A DNA stretch of 5,851 bases, from assembly GCA_955652625.1 (NCBI GenBank), contig CATPBM010000006.1, positions 1 through 5,851 of the forward strand. Reading direction: 5' to 3'. The translations under genes and the position numbers were made by a program. Positions 1 to 5,345 of this stretch are shown here, one piece after another. This stretch comes from an uncultured Steroidobacteraceae bacterium (GTDB lineage: Bacteria; Pseudomonadota; Gammaproteobacteria; Steroidobacterales; Steroidobacteraceae). The first letter of the stretch is position 1. Each line of letters starts with the position of its first letter. The notes under the pieces are model-generated. The model ran no database searches, was not told the DNA's origin, and worked only from the letters and a program-made list of their open reading frames with translations.

Positions 1-299
1 ATCTCGAGCTGCGGGGACTGCTCGCAGGCCCGGAAGCGGAAATCGACGTGCGCCCGCAGCTCGAGATCTACACCGACGACGTGCGCTGCAGCCACGGCGC
101 GACCGCCGGGAAACTCGACGAGGACATGCTGTTCTACCTCTTGTCGCGCGGCCTCGAGCGCGCAGTGGCGCAACGTCTGCTGAAATGGGCGTTCCTCGAG
201 GATGTGATCGCGAAGATCGAAGTGCCCGGCCTGCGCCGGCAGATCGAGGAGCGCGTCGCGGATCATCTGCAGGACGGTGCGCTCCAGGAGCTACTGTAA
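1..299 (+). CDS. sufD: SufD, Fe-S cluster assembly scaffold subunit (C-terminal fragment)
   Basis: The last 98 residues of SufD are present, read from base 3 to the TAA at 297-299; the start lies upstream of the window. SufD pairs with SufB and the ATPase SufC to form the cytoplasmic SufBCD complex on which Fe-S clusters are built. The fragment carries the family's closing motif, YTDDVRCSHGATAGKLDED, followed by a helical tail (LFYLLSRGLERAVAQRLL). The Cys-Ser-His-Gly form (Cys at 87-89, His at 93-95) separates SufD from its paralogue SufB, which usually has Glu-His-Glu here; the His matches the functionally important His360 of E. coli SufD. The stop codon overlaps the sufS start by one base (TAATG), so translation is probably coupled. 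The assignment is firm, although only about a quarter of a roughly 420-residue protein is seen. Confidence 0.93.
   Translation, partial: LELRGLLAGPEAEIDVRPQLEIYTDDVRCSHGATAGKLDEDMLFYLLSRGLERAVAQRLLKWAFLEDVIAKIEVPGLRRQIEERVADHLQDGALQELL
286..290 (+). promoter_or_regulatory. Ribosome binding site of sufS
   Basis: AGGAG lies inside the end of sufD, eight bases before the ATG at 299. It decides the sufS start over the longer open frame that extends back to 185, which has no comparable Shine-Dalgarno sequence and would overlap sufD extensively. Confidence 0.75.
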
Positions 300-1549
300 T
301 GGCGGCTAATGTGTCCCCCGTGCGCCCCGCCCCGCTCGATGCGCAGCGCGTGCGCGCCGATTTCCCGATCCTCGCCACCACGGTGAACGGTCACCCGCTC
401 GTGTACCTGGACAGCGCGGCCTCCGCGCAGCGCCCGCTGCAGGTGCTGCGCGCCGTCGAGGAGTACGAGACGCATTCGCACGCCAACGTGCATCGCGGCG
501 TGCACGCCCTGAGCCAGGCGGCCACCGCCGCCTATGAGGGCGCGCGCGAGCGCGTGCGGCGCTTCATCAACGCCCGCTCGACGCGCGAGATCATCTTCGT
601 GCGCGGCACGACCGAGGGCATCAACCTCGTCGCCCAGGCCTATGCGCGCCCGCGCTTCAAGGCGGGGGACGAGATCCTCATCACCGCGCTCGAGCACCAT
701 GCGAACATCGTTCCCTGGCAGATGGTGTGCGAGGCGAGCGGCTGCAGTCTGCGAGTGGCGCCGATCAACCGCCGCGGCGAGCTAGAGCTCGAGGAGTTCC
801 TGAAGCTGCTGGGTCCGCGCACCCGGCTGGTCGCGGTGGCGCACGTGTCGAACGCGCTGGGCACCGTGCTGCCGTTGAAGCGCATCATCGAGGCCGCGCA
901 CGCGCACGGCGCGGTGGTGCTCGTGGACGGCGCGCAGGCAGTGCCCCACGCGCACGTCGACGTGCGTGCGCTGGGCGCCGACTTCTACACCTTCTCCAGC
1001 CACAAGCTCTACGGGCCCACCGGCATCGGGGTGCTGTACGGGCGCGAGGAGCTGCTCGCGAGCATGCCGCCGTGGCAGGGCGGCGGCGACATGATCCTCA
1101 CGGTGTCTTTCGAGAAGACGACCTACAACGAGCTGCCGTGGAAGTTCGAAGCCGGCACACCCAATATGTCAGGCGCCGTCGGACTCGCGGCCGCCATGGA
1201 CTACGTCGAGAGCCTGGGGCTTACGGCCATCGCCGAGCACGAGCAGCACCTGCTCGGGCTCGCCACCGCGGAACTGGCGCGCCTGCCGGACGTCGAGATC
1301 ATCGGCACCGCCGCCCACAAGGCCTCCGTGCTCTCCTTCACCATGAAAGGGGTGCATCCGCATGATCTGGGCACAATCCTCGACGCCGAAGGCGTCGCCG
1401 TGCGTACCGGTCATCATTGTGCCATGCCGGTGATGACCTTCTTCGGCTTGCCGGCGACGGCGCGCGCCTCGTTCGGCTGTTACAACACCGAGGGCGACGT
1501 GGCGAGCCTGGTCGCGGCGTTGCACAAGGCGCGCGGAGTATTCAGCTGA
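299..1549 (+). CDS. sufS: SufS, group II cysteine desulfurase
   Basis: This PLP enzyme (416 residues; E. coli SufS has 406) removes sulfur from L-cysteine, giving alanine and an enzyme-bound persulfide that feeds Fe-S cluster assembly. Visible landmarks are the substrate-side motif DSAASAQRP (about residues 40-48), the cofactor-stacking region EHHANIVPWQ with His133-His134, the PLP Schiff-base lysine Lys236 in SSHKLYGPTG, and the catalytic Cys374 in RTGHHCAMP. The RxGHHCA form with a short active-site loop is typical of group II (SufS/CsdA) enzymes, which need a partner such as SufE or SufU to accept the sulfur. The ATG at 299 is preferred because it has a good AGGAG, overlaps the sufD stop by one base and gives a normal N-terminus. 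It also overlaps sufU by one base (TGATG), placing the desulfurase directly beside its probable acceptor. Confidence 0.96.
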   Translation: MAANVSPVRPAPLDAQRVRADFPILATTVNGHPLVYLDSAASAQRPLQVLRAVEEYETHSHANVHRGVHALSQAATAAYEGARERVRRFINARSTREIIFVRGTTEGINLVAQAYARPRFKAGDEILITALEHHANIVPWQMVCEASGCSLRVAPINRRGELELEEFLKLLGPRTRLVAVAHVSNALGTVLPLKRIIEAAHAHGAVVLVDGAQAVPHAHVDVRALGADFYTFSSHKLYGPTGIGVLYGREELLASMPPWQGGGDMILTVSFEKTTYNELPWKFEAGTPNMSGAVGLAAAMDYVESLGLTAIAEHEQHLLGLATAELARLPDVEIIGTAAHKASVLSFTMKGVHPHDLGTILDAEGVAVRTGHHCAMPVMTFFGLPATARASFGCYNTEGDVASLVAALHKARGVFS

Positions 1550-1992
1550 TGGATCTGAAGGATCTGTACCGCGATGTGATCCTCGATCACAACCGCCATC
1601 CGCGCAACTTCGGCCGCATCGAAGCGGCCGATGGTGAGGCCGAGGGCCACAACCCGCTGTGCGGCGACCGCCTGAGGCTCTCGGTGCGCATGAACGGCGA
1701 GCGCGTGGAGGATATCCGCTTCGAGGGCAAGGGCTGCGCCATATCCACGGCCTCAGCCTCGCTCATGACGGAGGCGGTCAAGGGCAAGGACCGTGCGGCG
1801 ATCCAGGAACTGTTCGGCAAGGTGCACGCGCTCCTCACGCACCATGACGCCGCCCCGGACGCAACGCTTGGCAAGCTCGCCGCCCTCTCCGGGGTGCGTG
1901 AGTTCCCGGTGCGCGTAAAGTGCGCGAGCCTCTGCTGGCACACGCTCAACGCCGCGCTCGGGCATGGCGCGGCCACCATCTCGACGGAATAG
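1549..1992 (+). CDS. sufU: SufU, zinc-type sulfur acceptor of SufS
   Basis: This 147-residue protein belongs to the IscU/NifU-N fold. The key residues are Cys38 and Asp40 in NPLCGD, Cys63 in GKGCAIS and Cys125 in VKCASLCW, with an extra Cys129. They align with Cys41, Asp43, Cys66 and Cys128 of Bacillus subtilis SufU with a constant offset of three. The 62-residue distance from the second to the third cysteine is the SufU spacing; true IscU scaffolds have about 43 there and carry a His next to the last Cys. In B. subtilis these residues bind zinc, and SufU takes persulfide sulfur from SufS, so an acceptor role is inferred here rather than scaffolding. The start overlaps the sufS stop by one base, with a GGAG at 1535-1538. 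It is often annotated as a NifU-like scaffold, but the spacing argues for SufU. Confidence 0.92.
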   Translation: MDLKDLYRDVILDHNRHPRNFGRIEAADGEAEGHNPLCGDRLRLSVRMNGERVEDIRFEGKGCAISTASASLMTEAVKGKDRAAIQELFGKVHALLTHHDAAPDATLGKLAALSGVREFPVRVKCASLCWHTLNAALGHGAATISTE

Positions 1993-2003
1993 CCTTTACC
2001 GCG

Positions 2004-2555
2004 ATGCGCAGACACGAGAACGAACCCTTCGTCGTGAACCGCGAGGTGCGTGCGGTCATTGTCCCGGCGGGCCAGGAAGTGAAGCTAAAACCCGGCCAGG
2101 CCGGCTACATCACCCAGGCCCTCGGCGGCAGCTTCACCGTGTACCTGGAGGGCAATCTGTTCCGCATCGCCGGCGAGGACGCCGATGCCATCGGCCAGGA
2201 AGCCGTCAAGCCCCCGGAGCTGCCGCCGAATGCGGGTGAAGAGGACGTGAAGAAGCTCGCCTGGGAGCAGATGCGCACCTGCTATGACCCCGAGATCCCG
2301 ATAAACATCGTGGACTTGGGGCTGGTCTACGCATGTGACGTGACGGCCAACGAGGACGGCACGCGGACCGTGGAAGTGAAAATCACGCTCACCGCCCCGG
2401 GGTGCGGCATGGGCGATATCCTGGTGGACGACGTACGCGAGAAGATCGGGTGCATCCCGACGGTGCGCGAAGCGCGCGTGGAGCTCACGTTCGACCCGCC
2501 GTGGAACCAGAGCATGATGTCCGAGGCGGCGCGGCTGCAGACCGGTATGTTTTGA
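2004..2555 (+). CDS. sufT: SufT, MIP18/DUF59-family Fe-S maturation factor (long form)
   Basis: SufT-type proteins assist maturation or delivery of Fe-S clusters to client proteins rather than assembling them. This 183-residue protein has the long SufT architecture. An N-terminal region carries ITQALGGSFTVYLEGNLFRI (about residues 35-54). The MIP18/DUF59 domain begins near residue 85 with CYDPEIPINIVDLGLVY and contains the conserved Cys134 in LTAPGCGMGD. The closing motif is DPPWNQSMMSEAARLQTGMF. The ATG at 2004 is chosen because the N-terminus (NEPFVVNREVRAVIVPAG) then matches the family's usual beginning; the open frame continues upstream but overlaps sufU. No convincing Shine-Dalgarno sequence precedes it, only a distant CGGAA, so reinitiation after sufU, 11 bases upstream, is likely. 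Other cysteines (for example Cys93) are less conserved. Confidence 0.92.
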   Translation: MRRHENEPFVVNREVRAVIVPAGQEVKLKPGQAGYITQALGGSFTVYLEGNLFRIAGEDADAIGQEAVKPPELPPNAGEEDVKKLAWEQMRTCYDPEIPINIVDLGLVYACDVTANEDGTRTVEVKITLTAPGCGMGDILVDDVREKIGCIPTVREARVELTFDPPWNQSMMSEAARLQTGMF

Positions 2556-2574
2556 AGCACGGCCGCACGCGATC

Positions 2575-2895
2575 ATGAACTCCCACTGGATCGAGGTTGG
2601 CGCCGCAGACGCCGTCAGCGAAACCGCGCCCCTCTCGATCGAGGTCGACGGCGTCGCGGTGGTTGTCGTACGCTGCGGCGCGGAGCTGTACGCAGTAGAA
2701 GACCGTTGCACACACGACGGCGAAACCCTGGGCGAAGCGCAGGTGCAAGATTGCCAGATCATCTGCCCGCGGCACGGCGCGCATTTCTGCCTGCGCACCG
2801 GGGAGGCGTTGACCCCGCCCGCCTACGAGCCGCTGCGCACCTACCCGGTGCGCGAGCAGGACGGCCGCATCCTGCTGCAGACCCCTGACGCATGA
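2575..2895 (+). CDS. Small soluble Rieske [2Fe-2S] ferredoxin
   Basis: This 106-residue protein is a single Rieske domain with no signal peptide or membrane segment, so it is cytoplasmic. The cluster ligands are Cys45 and His47 (RCTHDG) and Cys64 and His67 (CPRHGAHF), fitting the C-x-H-x16-C-x2-H pattern of ferredoxins from ring-hydroxylating dioxygenases and of NirD-like proteins. Such proteins pass single electrons to an oxygenase or other redox partner, but no oxygenase or reductase gene is seen nearby. It follows sufT by 19 bases without a clear ribosome binding site and overlaps the next gene by four bases (ATGA). Automatic annotation would probably call it a non-heme iron oxygenase ferredoxin subunit. 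Membership in the SUF operon suggests a role tied to Fe-S biogenesis or an abundant client protein. The domain is certain; the physiological role is unknown. Confidence 0.9.
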   Translation: MNSHWIEVGAADAVSETAPLSIEVDGVAVVVVRCGAELYAVEDRCTHDGETLGEAQVQDCQIICPRHGAHFCLRTGEALTPPAYEPLRTYPVREQDGRILLQTPDA

Positions 2896-3404
2896 AGCGG
2901 CTCACCCTCATGCGGCACGCGGATGCGCGCTGGAAGGATGCCGACGTTTCCGACCTGGAGCGCCCCCTGAACCGGCGCGGCTGCGCGGCCGCCGAGGCGA
3001 TGGCGCGGCGGCTGCTGGAACTGGAACTCGTGCCGGATCTGTTGCTGGTGAGCCCGGCACGGCGCGCGCAGCAGACCGCCGACATCGTGGCGCGGGAGCT
3101 GTCGCTTCCGGCGCGCCGCGTAGTGCGCGAAGAAGCGCTCTACCTGGCGAGCGCCACAGACCTGCTGAAGGTCGTACAGGGGACCGGTCCGCGCGTCGCG
3201 CACCTGCTCCTCGTGGCTCACAACCCCGGGGTGTCGGAGTTGGTGCAGCTGCTCGTGCCGCACGGCAGCGCCGGGGGGCTGGCCACTGCCGCGGTGTGCT
3301 CGATTGCCTTCGACACGACGCACTGGACCGCGATTGGCGTCGCCGCGGTCACGGACGTGCAGCGCGAGACACCCGCGAAGCGGCTGTTCGGCCTGTTCGG
3401 CTGA
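2892..3404 (+). CDS. sixA: SixA-like phosphohistidine phosphatase (histidine phosphatase superfamily)
   Basis: This 170-residue protein has the core of the histidine phosphatase (RHG) superfamily. It shows LMRHADA with the phospho-accepting His9 after Arg8, the ERPLNRRG segment, SPARRAQQTA with Arg57/Arg58, and VAHNPGVSEL with the second catalytic His110. The short length, lack of an insertion domain and HNPG motif fit SixA rather than phosphoglycerate mutase or alpha-ribazole phosphatase. E. coli SixA removes phosphate from histidine, first described for the ArcB phosphotransfer domain and later for NPr of the nitrogen PTS; the target here is unknown. Its ATG overlaps the Rieske stop (ATGA), so it is almost certainly translated from the SUF transcript. 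The C-terminus (about residues 140-170) is unremarkable. Membership of the SixA branch rather than another small RHG phosphatase is probable, not proven. Confidence 0.85.
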   Translation: MKRLTLMRHADARWKDADVSDLERPLNRRGCAAAEAMARRLLELELVPDLLLVSPARRAQQTADIVARELSLPARRVVREEALYLASATDLLKVVQGTGPRVAHLLLVAHNPGVSELVQLLVPHGSAGGLATAAVCSIAFDTTHWTAIGVAAVTDVQRETPAKRLFGLFG

Positions 3405-3418
3405 GCTGCCTGCGCGGC

Positions 3419-4786
3419 TCAACACTCCGGCACGTTCACCGCAAGTCCGCCCTGCGAGGTTTCCTTGTAGATGGTGGACATGTCGGCGCCGGTCTGGCGC
3501 ATGGTGGCGATCACCTGGTCGAGCGACACCTTGTGCGAGCCGTCGCCGCGCATTGCCAGGCGCGCGGCGTTCACCGCCTTGACCGAACCCATGGCGTTTC
3601 TCTCAATGCACGGAATCTGCACCAGTCCCGCGACCGGATCGCAGGTGAGACCCAGGTTGTGCTCCATGCCGATCTCGGCGGCGTTCTCGATCTGCTCGCT
3701 GGTTCCCTGCAGCGCCGCGACCAGACCGGCGGCGGCCATCGAACAGGCGACGCCCACCTCTCCCTGGCAGCCCATTTCCGCACCGGAGATCGACGCGTTG
3801 CGCTTGTAGAGCATGCCCATCGCCGCCGCCACCAGCAGGAAACGGATGATCCCCTCATCGTTCGCGCCCGGCTCGAAGCGGCGGTAGAAATGCAGCACCG
3901 CCGGCACGATGCCCGCGGCGCCGTTGGTGGGGGCGGTGACGACCCGGCCGCCCGCCGCGTTCTCCTCATTCACCGCGAGCGCATAGGCGTTGAGCCAGTC
4001 CATGACATCGAGCGGCTGCGCCGTGCCGCTCTCGGTCAGCACGCGGTACAGCCGCGGCGCGCGGCGGCGCACCTTGAGCACCCCCGGCAGCAGTCCCGTC
4101 TGACGGAAGCCCCGTTCCACACACGCCTGCATCACCTGCCAGATGTGCAGCAGCCGGGCGCGCACCTGCGCCTCCGGTGCCCAGGTGCGCTCGTTGGCGA
4201 GCATCAGCTCGTACATCTCGAGCCCGTGCGCGCGGCACAGGGCGAGGAGCTCGTCACCGGAGGTGAACGGGTACGGTGGCGGCGCATGTTGGTGCGCCTC
4301 GGGCGCCTCGGTCTCATTGCCGCGAACGACGAAACCGCCGCCAATGGAGTAGTAGTCCTCCTCGCGCAGCACGCGCTGGCCTGCCCCGAGCGCAGTAAAA
4401 CGCATGCCGTTGGAATGCCCCGGCAGGCGCTCGTGATGCATGAACAGGAGCTGCATCGGCTCATCGAAGGCGATCTCGTGCTCACCGAGCAGGCGCAGGC
4501 GTCCGCTGCTGCGGATGCGCTGCAGCGTGGGCTCGATGCTGTCGGGATCGACGCTCTCCGGTAGCGCGCCCTCGAGGCCGGCGAGGATCGCGCGATCGGT
4601 GCCATGGCCTACGCCGGTGAAGGCGAGCGAGCCGTACAGGCGCACCGCGACCTCGGTGGTCTCGCCGAGCAATCCGTCGCGCGCAAGGCCGGCGGCGAAC
4701 TCGCGCGCGGCCCGCATCGGGCCCATGGTGTGTGAGCTCGAGGGACCGATGCCGATCTTGAAGATGTCAAAAACGCTGAGGGTCAT
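3419..4786 (-). CDS. sdaA: L-serine dehydratase, single-chain [4Fe-4S] type
   Basis: This enzyme deaminates L-serine to pyruvate and ammonia using a labile [4Fe-4S] cluster instead of PLP. The 455-residue length equals E. coli SdaB and is one more than SdaA. The N-terminal beta domain begins [20 protein letters not shown], and the catalytic alpha domain contains TAPTNGAAG near residue 288. Cluster cysteines are Cys340 (EMGCQGE), Cys382 and Cys393 ([12 protein letters not shown]); their 42- and 11-residue spacings equal those of Legionella pneumophila L-serine dehydratase (Cys343, 385, 396). The last residue is Cys455, matching the Legionella terminal Cys458 that reaches into the active site. 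The ATG at 4786 is chosen over the longer open frame to 4954 because it starts the family N-terminus and follows an AGAGG. It converges on the SUF operon, whose products probably mature its cluster. sdaA versus sdaB naming is arbitrary. Confidence 0.96.
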   Translation of the reverse strand: MTLSVFDIFKIGIGPSSSHTMGPMRAAREFAAGLARDGLLGETTEVAVRLYGSLAFTGVGHGTDRAILAGLEGALPESVDPDSIEPTLQRIRSSGRLRLLGEHEIAFDEPMQLLFMHHERLPGHSNGMRFTALGAGQRVLREEDYYSIGGGFVVRGNETEAPEAHQHAPPPYPFTSGDELLALCRAHGLEMYELMLANERTWAPEAQVRARLLHIWQVMQACVERGFRQTGLLPGVLKVRRRAPRLYRVLTESGTAQPLDVMDWLNAYALAVNEENAAGGRVVTAPTNGAAGIVPAVLHFYRRFEPGANDEGIIRFLLVAAAMGMLYKRNASISGAEMGCQGEVGVACSMAAAGLVAALQGTSEQIENAAEIGMEHNLGLTCDPVAGLVQIPCIERNAMGSVKAVNAARLAMRGDGSHKVSLDQVIATMRQTGADMSTIYKETSQGGLAVNVPEC

Positions 4787-4790
4787 GAAA

Positions 4791-4868
4791 GCAGACCTCT
4801 GGCGGATCCGTCGCCGCAACGGATGACCGCCGCCTGCACTCTGGGTGGGGGCGACCGGCTGAGTCTGC
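4791..4868 (-). other. Possible structured leader of sdaA (nested inverted repeats)
   Basis: In the 127-base gap between hslR and sdaA, a perfect 6-bp inverted repeat (ATCCGT at 4806-4811, ACGGAT at 4819-4824, 7-base loop) is nested inside a second one (GCAGAC at 4791-4796, GTCTGC at 4863-4868). The outer arm abuts and partly includes the AGAGG ribosome binding site of sdaA, so folding could hide it. Short repeats are common by chance in GC-rich DNA, and no transcription start is known here. The rest of the gap shows no convincing promoter, terminator or small gene. Confidence 0.25.
4796..4800 (-). promoter_or_regulatory. Ribosome binding site of sdaA
   Basis: AGAGG on the minus strand lies nine bases before the ATG at 4786. 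It supports this start over the upstream in-frame extension, which encodes low-complexity Arg/Gly-rich sequence unlike the family. Confidence 0.7.
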
Positions 4869-4913
4869 AACGTCCGGCGGCTGCCGACATGCTTTGCGGC
4901 GACCCCGGGGGAC

Positions 4914-5321
4914 TCAAAAGCGACCCCGCAGGCGGCGCAGCCGCGCCCGCTCATGCTTGCCGGGGCGCTCCCGGGGCCGGGGCGTCAGGGCAACGGCGAG
5001 CTTCATGCGGGCGGCGAACTCGACGCGGCGCGCGGCGCTCGCGGGTGTTTCCTCATAGCAGCGCGCGACCTCGGAGGCGGGACCGCGCCGCTGCGGCACG
5101 CTCAGCACGGCGCATTCGAACTGCACCGTGTCACGAACGAAACTCACCCGGTCCCCGGCGCGTGCCTCGTGAGAGGCTCTGACACGCTCGCCGTTGACGT
5201 GCACCCGGCCGCCAGTGACCGCCTGCGCGGCGAGCGTGCGCGACCTGAACAGGCGCACGGCGAACAACCACCGATCCAGGCGTGCGACCCCCGGATGAGT
5301 ACTGGCGGCGGGCTCGGACAT
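4914..5321 (-). CDS. hslR: HslR-type S4-domain ribosome-associated heat-shock protein
   Basis: This 135-residue basic protein matches HslR (133 residues in E. coli), also called Hsp15. It binds 50S subunits that carry a stalled nascent chain and acts in ribosome rescue and recycling after heat shock. The S4 RNA-binding domain covers about residues 14-75, with [20 protein letters not shown] and then [11 protein letters not shown] (residues 37-47). The HslR-specific segment [16 protein letters not shown] follows, and the tail [19 protein letters not shown] is strongly basic, as in the family. The ATG at 5321 is the only start that puts a short tail before the S4 domain without running into the divergent kbl; the longer open frame upstream to 5750 is antisense to kbl. 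A GAGG sits only three bases before the ATG, which is too close to be ideal. Confidence 0.92.
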   Translation of the reverse strand: MSEPAASTHPGVARLDRWLFAVRLFRSRTLAAQAVTGGRVHVNGERVRASHEARAGDRVSFVRDTVQFECAVLSVPQRRGPASEVARCYEETPASAARRVEFAARMKLAVALTPRPRERPGKHERARLRRLRGRF

Positions 5322-5327
5322 GGACCT

Positions 5328-5339
5328 CAAGTATAATTG
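5328..5339. promoter_or_regulatory. Near-palindromic divergent -10 element between hslR and kbl
   Basis: The 24-base gap between the two ATGs contains CAAGTATAATTG, which equals its own reverse complement at 10 of 12 positions. On the plus strand it holds a perfect -10 hexamer, TATAAT (5332-5337), eight bases before the kbl ATG. On the minus strand it holds TATACT (5335-5330, five of six consensus), eight bases before the hslR ATG. A start site about seven bases past each hexamer would leave leaders of only one to three bases. No good -35 box is seen at 16-18 bases for either strand; the best is ATGACA (5362-5357), which has a 21-base spacer to the minus-strand -10. The AT-rich patch is conspicuous in this GC-rich window. 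The call rests on sequence pattern alone. Confidence 0.5.
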
Positions 5340-5345
5340 CAAGTC

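Noticed and set aside
185..298. Upstream extension of sufS
   Set aside because: The added 38 residues overlap sufD, resemble no SufS N-terminus and lack a good ribosome binding site; the ATG at 299 is well supported.
727..1365. A 212-codon open frame within sufS in another frame
   Set aside because: Its product is Arg/Ala/Gly-rich low-complexity sequence, a typical frame shadow of the well-supported sufS.
3296..4564. A 422-codon plus-strand open frame antisense to sdaA
   Set aside because: It is His/Arg/Gly-rich with no recognisable family. The opposite strand encodes a full-length L-serine dehydratase with all catalytic residues. Long antisense frames are expected in GC-rich codon usage.
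4898..4930. Palindrome CCCCGGGG and the repeated GCGACCCC near the end of hslR, considered as a terminator
   Set aside because: The palindrome has no loop-forming spacer and no T-tract follows on the minus strand; such short GC repeats are common by chance in this composition.
4787..4954. A 56-residue N-terminal extension of sdaA
   Set aside because: It would overlap the end of hslR and is unlike the family. The ATG at 4786 gives the standard N-terminus and has an AGAGG.
5309..5320. CGGACA as a -35 box for kbl
   Set aside because: It matches TTGACA at four of six positions but lies only 11 bases from the -10 hexamer, too close for a normal sigma-70 promoter.
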